Shown here: in pieces, positions 1 through 6,216 of the stretch
Layout of the letters: each line of letters starts with the position of its first letter
Numbering within the stretch: the stretch's first letter is position 1
Source of the DNA: an uncultured Oscillospiraceae bacterium
GTDB taxonomy: Bacteria; Bacillota; Clostridia; Oscillospirales; Ruminococcaceae
Direction of reading: 5' to 3'
Length of the DNA: 17,755 bases
Assembly: GCA_910578755.1 (NCBI GenBank)
Contig: CAJTSZ010000038.1
Span: 1-17,755 of the forward strand
Position numbers and translations under genes: made by a program
Notes under the pieces: model-generated
Told to the model about the DNA's origin: nothing
Database searches by the model: none
The model's input: the letters and a program-made list of their open reading frames with translations, nothing else

Positions 1-2
1 CA

Positions 3-55
3 CAAGTTCGCAAAGCGAACTTGCTGCCAATTCAGCGGGGATACCCGCTGAATTG
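3..55. repeat. Two-hairpin repeat module, copy 1
   Basis: Two adjacent perfect hairpins. The first has arms CAAGTTCGC at 3-11 and its complement at 15-23 around loop AAA. The second has 12-bp arms, CAATTCAGCGGG at 28-39 and its complement at 44-55, around loop GATA. The same 60 bases recur at 9901-9960 with changes almost only in the loops. No ORF fits here. This looks like a dispersed non-coding palindromic repeat; whether it acts as DNA or as RNA cannot be told. Confidence 0.75.
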
Positions 56-65
56 CTGTTTCTTC

Positions 66-95
66 CCCTATTCTTTTGACGTCAAAAGAATAGGG
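66..95. repeat. 30-bp perfect palindrome
   Basis: A gapless inverted repeat with arm CCCTATTCTTTTGAC and its exact complement. The core TTCTTTT...AAAAGAA resembles the hairpins at 9808-9828, 9967-9999 and 12689-12729, so it is probably a member of the same family. The right arm recurs as a direct 13-base copy at 136-148. It is not followed by a T-tract on either strand, so it is not a standard terminator. Confidence 0.7.
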
Positions 96-105
96 CGCAC
101 AAGTT

Positions 106-175
106 GGGCTTGCGTAAGCCCGCTGTAATGGCCTCCAAAAGAATAGGGGTAATTTACAGCGATACACCGCCGCAA
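106..175. repeat. Degenerate hairpin cluster
   Basis: Holds a GGGCTT/AAGCCC hairpin with loop GCGT (106-121), an extra copy of the preceding palindrome's right arm CAAAAGAATAGGG (136-148), and a degraded TTACAGCG...CCGC hairpin (151-175). The last is the counterpart of the perfect one at 10025-10056 and of the imperfect one at 12783-12808. Nothing coding is seen between 1 and 310. Confidence 0.5.
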
Positions 176-203
176 GGTTTGGGCATGAAAGTTCCAATAT
201 AAG

Positions 204-248
204 TTTTACAAAGATAATAACCGCTTTGCGGTTATTATCTTTGTAAAA
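204..248. repeat. 21-bp-stem hairpin of the TAATAAC family
   Basis: Two perfectly complementary 21-base arms (204-224 and 228-248) flank loop TTT. The core is TAATAACCGC and its complement. The same core with changed bases is found at 12863-12889 and three times at 17503-17745. It lies just upstream of the CPBP gene promoter. The right arm ends in TAAAA rather than a T-tract, so terminator function is doubtful. Confidence 0.75.
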
Positions 249-280
249 CAGAATTAGTACAAATTTAACACTTTCCCCTT

Positions 281-310
281 TTGGCTATGGTATACTTGGT
301 GTAGTAAAAT
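281..310 (+). promoter_or_regulatory. Candidate sigma-A promoter for the CPBP gene
   Basis: TTGGCT (281-286), an 18-nt gap, then TAAAAT (305-310). An alternative is the extended -10 TGGTATACT at 288-296. The upstream in-frame ATG at 311 would directly follow the -10, which supports translation starting at 416. Confidence 0.4.
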
Positions 311-415
311 ATGCCCGGCGGGAATACTTCCCCGCTATGGCTATGTACAAACAGTATTTATTTCCCGCCGCAGCGCGGTGCTTTGCCTGCGGCGTTTATT
401 TTACGGGAGGCTGTT

Positions 416-1483
416 ATGAATCCCTATTCCAAAAATTACAGAGAAATATCCCACTACGCCTCATCCAATGCTGAGGACGGCTATATTTATGTAGAGGGCT
501 ATGGCTTTGCCCCGCCGCCCCCTGTGGTTACAGAACGCCGCCTTTTGCAGTGGTATGCCAATGGTATTGGCTTTTCCACACTGTTTATGGTGTTCTTCTC
601 CTTTACCATGCCCTACCTGGTTTTAGGTGTGGCAGAGGTGCTTTTCCCTGCTACCCGAATATACGGTAACCAAATAGTGGCTTCCGCCTTTGTAATAGAA
701 CTTATCAATACAGCGTCCTCCGCCCTTTCCTTGGCGCTGCCTTTTATCCTTTTTGCCTTTTTGTGCCGCGCTCCCTTTAAGGTAGTGCTGCCCTTTAAGC
801 GCTTTCCCTGTTCTATTGGTATTCCAGCTGTCTTTATTGCCCTTGGGGTAAGCGTAATAGGTTTGTTTTCTTCCACGCTCCTTTCTGCTGTTGCGGCCCT
901 TTTTGGCCTTACGCCGGTTATGGGGGCTGTGTCCATGCCTCAGGATTTTGAGGCGGCAATTCTGTTTGTTCTGCGCCTGGCGTTTATTTCCCCTTTTATT
1001 GAGGAGCTTGTGTTCCGCGGCATTGTAATGAACACCCTCCGCCGCTTTGGGGACAGCTTTGCCCTGTGTGTTTCTGCGGTGCTTTTTGCACTGTTTCATC
1101 AAAATTTGGTACAGGCCCCCAACGCGTTTTTAATGGGCCTTGTTATTGGGTATTTCACCCTATGCACCGGCTCCCTGTGGGTGGGCGTCCTGATCCACGT
1201 TATAAACAACAGTATGGTTTTAATGTTAGACGGCGTTCTTTCCCTTTTGCCGGTGGAATACTATAGTATTATAATCCTTTTAGTATATGCTTTCTACCTG
1301 GTCAGCGGCATTGCAGGGCTTTTGTACTTGGTGCGCAGGCACCCCAATATGTTTATGCTGCTGCGCTCCTCCACTTTTTCTTCCGAAAGGAAAAAATACT
1401 TCACCTTTTTCTCCTCTGCCACCATGGTGGTCAGCCTAATTGTGCTGGGGATGTTCCTTTTGCAAAACATTGCATTTCTTTAA
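416..1483 (+). CDS. CPBP family intramembrane metalloprotease
   Basis: A 355-residue multi-pass membrane protein of the CPBP (CAAX protease and bacteriocin-processing, ABI/Rce1-like) family. Members cleave within membranes or modify peptides, but many bacterial ones have no known substrate. The three family motifs are intact: EELVFRG (196-202), FALFHQN with His228, and HVINN with His261 and Asn265. About eight hydrophobic segments are visible, after a roughly 40-residue polar N-terminus. The ATG at 416 follows GGGAGG by 5 nt; the upstream ATG at 311 would add 35 unlikely residues and overlaps the promoter. tadA follows after 34 nt, so the two are probably co-transcribed. The family call is firm; the substrate is unknown. 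Confidence 0.88.
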   Translation: MNPYSKNYREISHYASSNAEDGYIYVEGYGFAPPPPVVTERRLLQWYANGIGFSTLFMVFFSFTMPYLVLGVAEVLFPATRIYGNQIVASAFVIELINTASSALSLALPFILFAFLCRAPFKVVLPFKRFPCSIGIPAVFIALGVSVIGLFSSTLLSAVAALFGLTPVMGAVSMPQDFEAAILFVLRLAFISPFIEELVFRGIVMNTLRRFGDSFALCVSAVLFALFHQNLVQAPNAFLMGLVIGYFTLCTGSLWVGVLIHVINNSMVLMLDGVLSLLPVEYYSIIILLVYAFYLVSGIAGLLYLVRRHPNMFMLLRSSTFSSERKKYFTFFSSATMVVSLIVLGMFLLQNIAFL

Positions 1484-1517
1484 AAATAAACGGCCATTGG
1501 CAGGGAAGGGGGCCTAT

Positions 1518-1973
1518 ATGCCCTATTATGAAAAAGAAGAACGCTTTATGGCCCTTGCCTTAGCCGAGGCCCGCAAAGCCCTTGCCCTGGGCGAGGTACC
1601 TGTAGGGGCTGTGGTGGTTTTAGGGGAGCAGGTAATAGGCCGCGGTTACAACCGGCGGGAAACGGACCATTCCGTTATTGCCCACGCGGAGGTGCTGGCC
1701 ATAGAGGATGCCTGCCGCACTTTGGGCACTTGGAGGCTGAACGGCTGCCAGCTGTATGTTACACTGGAACCTTGCCCCATGTGTGCCGGCGCCATTATTA
1801 ATGCCCGAATTCAACGGGTGGTTTACGGCGTGAAGGACCCAAAAGCAGGCTGCTGCGGCTCCATTGCAGATTTTTTCGCAATGCCGTTCCCAACCACCCC
1901 ACTGTGCCGTTCCGGCATATTGCAGGAAGAATGTTCCGCCCTGCTGCGGGACTTTTTCTCACAGTTAAGGTAA
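1518..1973 (+). CDS. tadA: tRNA-specific adenosine-34 deaminase
   Basis: A 151-residue cytoplasmic zinc enzyme that deaminates adenosine to inosine at the wobble position of tRNA-Arg(ACG), allowing decoding of CGN codons. The cytidine/deoxycytidylate deaminase signature is complete: His56-Ala57-Glu58 (zinc ligand and proton-shuttling Glu) and PCPMC at 85-89 with zinc ligands Cys86 and Cys89. Length is normal for TadA. The start at 1518 follows an AAGGGGG site; an upstream ATG at 1440 lies inside the CPBP gene and adds residues with no family match. It is probably the second gene of a two-gene operon ending at the terminator just downstream. Guanine deaminases share the fold, but the motif set and size favour TadA. 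Confidence 0.93.
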   Translation: MPYYEKEERFMALALAEARKALALGEVPVGAVVVLGEQVIGRGYNRRETDHSVIAHAEVLAIEDACRTLGTWRLNGCQLYVTLEPCPMCAGAIINARIQRVVYGVKDPKAGCCGSIADFFAMPFPTTPLCRSGILQEECSALLRDFFSQLR

Positions 1974-1982
1974 ACAGATGCA

Positions 1983-2020
1983 AAAGGGAGGCCCTTTCTT
2001 TAGGTGGGCGTCCCTTTTTT
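1983..2020 (+). terminator. Rho-independent terminator after tadA
   Basis: A 12-bp stem with one G:G mismatch (AAAGGGAGGCCC against GGGCGTCCCTTT), an 11-nt loop, and a T-tract ending at 2020. It starts 9 nt after the tadA stop. Confidence 0.85.
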
Positions 2021-2061
2021 AACACCTTTCACTGCAAATAAACTGCTTTCCACCGGAAGAG

Positions 2062-2162
2062 TTGTTGAAAACTATGTTGAATGTGTTGAAATAATAATAT
2101 TACAAATTAAATTTACCAATTGTAATTACTATTCCACAGTTTCAACAATGCAGTTGTTGAAA
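2062..2162. promoter_or_regulatory. TGTTGAA motif cluster, possible operator
   Basis: Five copies of TGTTGAA(A) lie in 100 AT-rich bases: direct copies at 2063-2070, 2075-2081, 2084-2091 and 2155-2162, and an inverted one at 2140-2147. The last two form a perfect 9-bp inverted repeat (TTTCAACAA, 5-nt spacer, complement, 2140-2162). It lies about 100 bp upstream of the DUF5655 promoter. The arrangement suggests binding by a dimeric regulator; the protein is unknown. Nothing else is seen in the 2021-2256 gap. Confidence 0.4.
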
Positions 2163-2256
2163 GATTGTGATTTCTTTCTCAAACAAAGGTATTGCGGCTA
2201 AAATAGGGTTGAGGACTTTGTCATTTATACCATGAAAGCAATTATGAATAGGCTGA

Positions 2257-2285
2257 TTGACAGTTTTGTAAAGGCGGTGTATCTT
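2257..2285 (+). promoter_or_regulatory. Sigma-A promoter for the DUF5655 gene
   Basis: A perfect TTGACA (2257-2262), a 17-nt spacer, then TATCTT (2280-2285). Transcription would start near 2292, downstream of the first possible ATG at 2287, which argues for the ATG at 2326. Confidence 0.55.
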
Positions 2286-2325
2286 TATGGGGAAGAGATA
2301 CATTAGGCGAAAGGAGCAAGCGGCA

Positions 2326-2742
2326 ATGAACCTTCCGGAATGTTACCAGGAGGACATTTTCTTTTTCTTTAATGAAAAACCAAAGGAACTGGCGCTGTAC
2401 CAGGCCCTGGAGCAGGCGGTGGAAAAGCGGCTGCCCCAGGCGGAGGTAAGGGTGCAGAAGAGCCAAATCAGCTTTTATGGCAAGTATCTGTTTGCGGCGG
2501 CCTCCCTGCCCGTACGCCGCAGGAAGGGCTGCCCGGAGCAGTGCCTTGTGGTAACCGTAGGGCTGCCCTGTAAGGTGGATTCCCCCCGGGTGGTTGTGGC
2601 GGTGGAGCCTTACCCCGGCCGCTGGACCCACCACATTTTAATTACCTGCCCGGAGGAAGTGGACAGCCAACTGATGGAATGGGTAGAGGAAGCCTGGAAT
2701 TTTGCCCAAACCAAAGGCGGCGGGCGTAGGAAACGGGGTTGA
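2326..2742 (+). CDS. DUF5655 domain-containing protein
   Basis: A 138-residue cytoplasmic protein of unknown function. I assign it to the DUF5655 family from the pattern VRVQKSQISFY (41-51), LPVRRRKG (61-68), VVTVGLP (75-81) and EPYPGRWTHH (94-103), which covers almost its whole length. No signal peptide or membrane segment is visible; the C-terminus is basic (GGGRRKRG). The ATG at 2326 has AAAGGAG 9 nt upstream. The in-frame ATG at 2287 would add 13 residues but lies directly after the predicted -10 box. The gene is alone between its own promoter and the bidirectional terminator at 2854. The domain call is from memory of family sequences. Confidence 0.8.
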   Translation: MNLPECYQEDIFFFFNEKPKELALYQALEQAVEKRLPQAEVRVQKSQISFYGKYLFAAASLPVRRRKGCPEQCLVVTVGLPCKVDSPRVVVAVEPYPGRWTHHILITCPEEVDSQLMEWVEEAWNFAQTKGGGRRKRG

Positions 2743-2853
2743 GGAAAACAGCCTGCTTTTTACACTATTCCTCCAAAATACGCAGGAGAGCACCCCTTCC
2801 CACAGCTTTTGGTTTGCCTGCAAAAATTCCCCTGGGTGCTTATTCGGCAATAT

Positions 2854-2894
2854 AAAAAAGCCTGGCAATCCATAAAGGATTGCCAGGCTTTTTT
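2854..2894. terminator. Bidirectional rho-independent terminator
   Basis: Perfect 18-bp stem (arms 2854-2871 and 2877-2894) around loop ATAAA, with GC core GCCTGGCAATCC and A/T tracts on both sides. It separates the converging DUF5655 (+) and EFR1-type (-) genes. The rest of 2743-2991 shows no gene. Confidence 0.9.
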
Positions 2895-2991
2895 TACATC
2901 CTATGGGGCTGCCTTAAAACGGGAATTTTCCATACAGAGGAAAGCTCCTGGCCCTTCAAGGGTGATGTTTTCCTGCGTGGCGGCCCTCTAT

Positions 2992-3771
2992 CTACTCATC
3001 TTGGGAGGAAATGCGCTGTATATCCTCCAAGGTAACCTGGGGATGGTGGTAGCGGCTGCGTTTTTTGGTTCGGTTTTTCCAGTTAATGGCCTGCTGAGGG
3101 CACCACTGGATGCAGGCTGTGCAGTGCTCGCACTGGTGAAGAAAGGTGGGGACGCCCTCTTTTATGGCAATGTTGCCGGCGGGACAAACTTTTTGGCAGA
3201 GGCCGCAGCCGGTGCAGCTGCTGCTTACCCGAAAGCTCTCGTCGGAGGAACTGTACCTTTTTACGCTGCCCCGGTGTAAAAAGCGGTAAAAGGGGGTAAG
3301 TATGGGGCGGCGGGGGGAAAGCCTTTTTTGCGCCATAACCTCCCCCATAATTTGTTTTAGGGCAGTAACAGACTGATTCAGCCCCTTTTCCACAGCCTTG
3401 GGGGTGGGGTTTAAAAGGAAAATATTATTTTCCGCCGAAACAAGCTTGCGGCCATAGGCCAATCTTTGGCCTTTCCATTTAAGTATGCGCTCCAAATCTG
3501 CCAGGGCAGCCCCAGGGGAAACACCGCAAGTGGCTACTCCAAAAATGTAGGGACGTCCAACAATCTCCAAACGGGTTACAAATTCTTCCATCATGCGGGG
3601 CATCCCCCAGGAAAAGGTGGGGAAAACAAAACCAATTACGTCGTAGGTGTTTTCTATTGTTGAGGCATCCTGCACGGCAAACAGTTCACCGTCGATAGCC
3701 TGGGCAATGCTTTTGGCCGCATGAAGGCTATTGCCTGTGGCGGAAAAATAATATACTGCTGCGTTTGCCAT
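2992..3771 (-). CDS. EFR1-type flavodoxin/4Fe-4S ferredoxin fusion protein
   Basis: A 259-residue soluble electron-transfer protein with an N-terminal flavodoxin-like domain (about 1-150) and a C-terminal double-cluster ferredoxin domain (about 180-235). The FMN phosphate loop is visible as FSATGNSLHAA (9-19). Two complete 4Fe-4S motifs are present: Cys186, 189, 192, 196 and Cys214, 217, 220, 224. This arrangement matches the family usually named EFR1 (also written ferrodoxin), common in anaerobes; partners and physiological role are not established. The ATG follows GGAGG by 6 nt. A long leader (3772 to about 4020) and a clear promoter (4027-4055) precede it, so it is probably transcribed alone and ends at the 2854 terminator. 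Confidence 0.88.
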   Translation of the reverse strand: MANAAVYYFSATGNSLHAAKSIAQAIDGELFAVQDASTIENTYDVIGFVFPTFSWGMPRMMEEFVTRLEIVGRPYIFGVATCGVSPGAALADLERILKWKGQRLAYGRKLVSAENNIFLLNPTPKAVEKGLNQSVTALKQIMGEVMAQKRLSPRRPILTPFYRFLHRGSVKRYSSSDESFRVSSSCTGCGLCQKVCPAGNIAIKEGVPTFLHQCEHCTACIQWCPQQAINWKNRTKKRSRYHHPQVTLEDIQRISSQDE

Positions 3772-3821
3772 AGTAGACCTCCATTTTTATTTTTTAAAGC
3801 CGCCTTTGGCTGCAAGGCGGT

Positions 3822-4020
3822 AATTTTTTATTGCTTCGCAATAAAAAAGTTGATGTGCAAGCAAAGCAATTTTCGAAAGTTTTGCAGGCAAAGCCAAAAA
3901 ACTTGCAAGGGGTGTTCACAGGGTTTGGTTTCGCACAAATGGCTCACGCCCCGTTTCGCCCTCCCCGCCCTATGCACAAAAAAATAGTTTCCCTTCGCTC
4001 AACCATTTTTTATAAGCTAA
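3822..4020 (-). promoter_or_regulatory. Long 5' leader with dispersed repeat, EFR1-type gene
   Basis: The predicted transcript has a leader of about 250 nt. It contains a hairpin TTTTTTATTGC, loop TTC, complement (3824-3848 on the plus strand) and a 27-base block (3862-3888) matching 24 of 27 bases at 5974-6000 in the uraA leader. Blocks occur in the same order in both leaders. It matches no riboswitch I recognise. It may be a dispersed repeat or a cis-acting RNA. No gene is seen in 3772-4125. Confidence 0.45.
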
Positions 4021-4026
4021 AGTATT

Positions 4027-4055
4027 ATTATAACAAAAAAGTGAGGAAAATGCAA
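4027..4055 (-). promoter_or_regulatory. Sigma-A promoter for the EFR1-type gene
   Basis: On the minus strand: TTGCAT (4050-4055), a 17-nt spacer, then a perfect TATAAT (4027-4032). Start of transcription is expected near 4020. Confidence 0.65.
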
Positions 4056-4125
4056 ATTTACAGGTTTTTTACCCCTTTCCCCTTATTTTTAAAATGATGG
4101 GGTCCGGTAAACTGGAAGTTTGCCA

Positions 4126-4446
4126 CTATCCCGCCACAATGTATTGTATTCCTTTATTTAAATTTTCCAATATGCTTTCCATAGAACTGCCTTTTCCATC
4201 AACATAGAAGTATGGTTCCTGCAATGGGCCTTTTCGTTTATCTAAGGCCTCAAACAATACAAAACGATGCGGATGAAATCCCTCCGGTTCAACAACTAAT
4301 TCAGCAAGATAATTTGTACTTTCAATAATATATCGCAAATAATCCTCATTTTCCACAAGAACCTCTACGTTTATTTTGCCGCTATACATTGTTTGAACCG
4401 TAGTAAGCCACATTTGTATTTTATCTATCACTTCATACAGTTCCAT
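4126..4446 (-). CDS. Hypothetical protein, 106 aa, AT-rich
   Basis: A 106-residue acidic, soluble-looking protein that I do not recognise. It has no signal peptide or membrane segment; hydrophobic and charged residues alternate as in a small folded alpha/beta protein. Its codons are clearly more A/T-rich than those of the flanking genes, which suggests transfer from elsewhere or a different age. It lies downstream of uraA on the same strand, 2 nt after a 29-codon ORF whose start overlaps the uraA end. The ribosome site is poor (GCGGGG about 5 nt upstream). Its size, base composition and lone position recall small immunity or orphan accessory proteins, but nothing in the sequence proves that. 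Confidence 0.55.
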   Translation of the reverse strand: MELYEVIDKIQMWLTTVQTMYSGKINVEVLVENEDYLRYIIESTNYLAELVVEPEGFHPHRFVLFEALDKRKGPLQEPYFYVDGKGSSMESILENLNKGIQYIVAG

Positions 4447-4448
4447 TT

Positions 4449-4538
4449 TTACCCCGCAGCTTCCCGTTTTCTAAACCATTCTTCGCCCCAAAAAAGTGCA
4501 TCCTGTGGGGATAATGCTCTCACGGGCTTATTCTTCAT
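4449..4538 (-). CDS. Possible 29-aa ORF or gene-tail remnant
   Basis: A 29-codon ORF beginning MKNKPVRALSPQ and ending FRKREAAG, with its ATG inside the last codons of uraA and its stop 2 nt before the 106-aa gene. The aromatic-rich segment DALFWGEEWFRKRE reads like genuine protein rather than random sequence. It may be the surviving C-terminal end of a longer lost gene, a leader peptide coupling translation to the 106-aa gene, or chance. No good ribosome site is visible. Confidence 0.25.
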   Translation of the reverse strand: MKNKPVRALSPQDALFWGEEWFRKREAAG

Positions 4539-5856
4539 ACAGGATAGCGCTGTTTTCCGGGTTGTTTTCGCCGCCGAACTGATAGTCGTTGCCGGGAATC
4601 AGGGCATTAAGGAGGATGCCCACAATGGCGGCAATGGCAAGGCCCGAAAGGTTAAAGGTAATGGTGCCCATTTGGAAGGTAATGCCCCCAATGGAGTTAA
4701 AGCCCAAGGCGCTTACCAAAATAACCGCCGCAATAATCAGGTTGCGGCTTTGGGTAAAATCTACCTTATTTTCTACAACATTGCGGATGCCAATGGCCGA
4801 AATCATACCATAGAGCATAAAGGAAACACCGCCGATAATTGCGGGTGGAACTGTTTCAATGGCGGCGCCAAATTTTGGGAAGAAGGAAAGAAGAATGGCC
4901 ACTAGGGCAGCAATGCGCATTACCACAGGGTCGTACACCTTGGTGAGGGCCAAAACGCCGGTGTTTTCGCCATAGGTAGTGTTGGCTGGGCCGCCGCCCA
5001 GGGCGGAAAGGCTTGTGGCAAGGCCGTCGCCCAAAAGGGTGCGGTGCAGGCCGGGGTCGTTTAAGTAGTTGGAACCTGTGGTGGCGCTAATGGCCGCCAT
5101 ATCGCCAATGTGCTCCATCATGGTTGCCAGGGCAATGGGCATAATGGTTATAATGGCGCTAAGGCTGAACTTAGGCAGGGTAAGGGGCGCTAAGGCAAAC
5201 GCTTTGGCGGAGGAAATGGCCTGGAAATCTACCTGGTTTGTCAGCAGCGCCACAATGTAAGAGATAACCACCCCTAAAAGGATGGGCACAATTTTCACCA
5301 TACCCTTGCCCCAAATGTTACAGACAATAATTACAGCCAGGGCAATGCCGGCCAACAGCCAGTTTTGGCTGGCGTTGCTGATGGCAGTAGGGGCCAAAAT
5401 AAGCCCGATGGAAATAATAATGGGGCCCGTGACCACCGGCGGGAAAAACCGCATAATTTTGCGGATGCCGAAAGCCGTAATCAGGCCGGACATCAGCACG
5501 TACACCAAACCGGCTACCAAAACGCCGCCGCAGGCGTAAGGGAGCAGCTCTGTATTGGCGGCGCCGTCGGCCAGCCGGGGCGCCACAGCGGAATAACCGC
5601 CTAAAAAGGCAAAGGAGGAACCCAGGAAGGCAGGAACCTTTCCTTTTGTAACAAGGTGGAACAGCAGCGTACCCAGGCCAGCCATAAGCAATGTGGTTGA
5701 AACACTGAGTCCGGTTAAAATAGGCACTAAAACCGTTGCGCCAAACATGGCAAAGGTGTGCTGTATGCCTAAAATAAGCATTTTGGGCACGCCAAGCTGG
5801 CGGGCATTGTAAATGCCAACTTCACCAATGGCGCTTTTTTTCTTTTTTTCGCTCAT
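4528..5856 (-). CDS. uraA: Uracil/xanthine-type NCS2 permease
   Basis: A 442-residue membrane transporter of the nucleobase:cation symporter-2 family, most like UraA/PyrP uracil:proton symporters, feeding pyrimidine salvage. Length matches the family and about 14 membrane segments are expected. The substrate-site motifs are visible: MEHIGD (247-252, Glu248) and NTTYGENTGVLALTKVYDP (292-310, Glu297), the classic NCS2 signature. E. coli UraA has EHVGH at the first motif; here the final His is Asp252, so specificity between uracil and xanthine is not settled. The start is the ATG at 5856, 6 nt after AGGAGG; extension to 5976 would add 40 residues from the leader. It is transcribed from 6079-6107 with a leader of about 215 nt. 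Confidence 0.88.
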   Translation of the reverse strand: MSEKKKKSAIGEVGIYNARQLGVPKMLILGIQHTFAMFGATVLVPILTGLSVSTTLLMAGLGTLLFHLVTKGKVPAFLGSSFAFLGGYSAVAPRLADGAANTELLPYACGGVLVAGLVYVLMSGLITAFGIRKIMRFFPPVVTGPIIISIGLILAPTAISNASQNWLLAGIALAVIIVCNIWGKGMVKIVPILLGVVISYIVALLTNQVDFQAISSAKAFALAPLTLPKFSLSAIITIMPIALATMMEHIGDMAAISATTGSNYLNDPGLHRTLLGDGLATSLSALGGGPANTTYGENTGVLALTKVYDPVVMRIAALVAILLSFFPKFGAAIETVPPAIIGGVSFMLYGMISAIGIRNVVENKVDFTQSRNLIIAAVILVSALGFNSIGGITFQMGTITFNLSGLAIAAIVGILLNALIPGNDYQFGGENNPENSAILYEE

Positions 5857-6072
5857 AATAAACCTCCTGTAATAAGCGGATTGCTCCGCCGCAAAGGAAA
5901 CATCCCCCGCCGGCGCTGCTGTCCTAAATCTTTTTATTGTTTCACAATATGTGCAGGCAAATTTGGGCTGCAACAAAGCAATTTTCCCAAGTTTTGCGGG
6001 CGTAAGGGGCGCTTACAAAACTTTTATTTTGTACAAGTGCTTTGCGCCCCCATTGTTTCGCTTTGCTTACTA
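5857..6072 (-). promoter_or_regulatory. Long 5' leader of uraA with dispersed repeat
   Basis: About 215 nt between the predicted transcription start and the ATG. On the plus strand it holds hairpin ATTG-TTTCA-CAAT (5936-5948 region) and the block CAAAGCAATTTTC...GTTTTGC (5974-6000) also found in the EFR1-type leader. No PyrR-binding element or known riboswitch core was recognised. No gene is seen here. Confidence 0.4.
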
Positions 6073-6078
6073 TTTTTT

Positions 6079-6107
6079 ATTGTAACAGATATAGGCAGGC
6101 AGGGCAA
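6079..6107 (-). promoter_or_regulatory. Sigma-A promoter for uraA
   Basis: On the minus strand: TTGCCC (6102-6107), a 17-nt spacer, then TACAAT (6079-6084). Confidence 0.5.
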
Positions 6108-6131
6108 CAAGTTTGTTGAAAGGCAAACTTG
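6108..6131. repeat. CAAGTTTG hairpin
   Basis: Arms CAAGTTTG and its complement around TTGAAAGG. Related to the CAAGTTYG hairpins at 3-23, 9851-9873 and 9902-9924. It sits between the MATE gene end and the uraA promoter; no T-tract, so terminator function is unclear. The remaining bases to 6216 show nothing else. Confidence 0.45.
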
Positions 6132-6216
6132 CGAAAACTTTCTTCTATGCCTGCGCCCGGCATTATTAAGCCCCTCAGGGCCGGCTGCCCCCGTTTTCGG
6201 GCTGGCTTGTAGCCCC

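Noticed and set aside
66..95. Rho-independent terminator
   Set aside because: The stem is perfect but no T-tract follows on either strand.
1..250. Integron-like or transposon-end structure
   Set aside because: No integrase, transposase or recombination-site core sequences are present, and the hairpins recur singly elsewhere without enclosed genes.
623..1102. 159-aa minus-strand ORF inside the CPBP gene
   Set aside because: Lys/Gln/Arg-rich antisense shadow; the plus strand has all three CPBP motifs.
2809..3279. 156-aa plus-strand ORF over the terminator and EFR1-type gene
   Set aside because: It reads through the bidirectional terminator and is antisense to the ferredoxin cysteines; no ribosome site.
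5857..6072. Known pyrimidine attenuator or riboswitch upstream of uraA
   Set aside because: No PyrR-binding sequence or recognised aptamer core was found; the leader is better described as a repeat shared with another gene.
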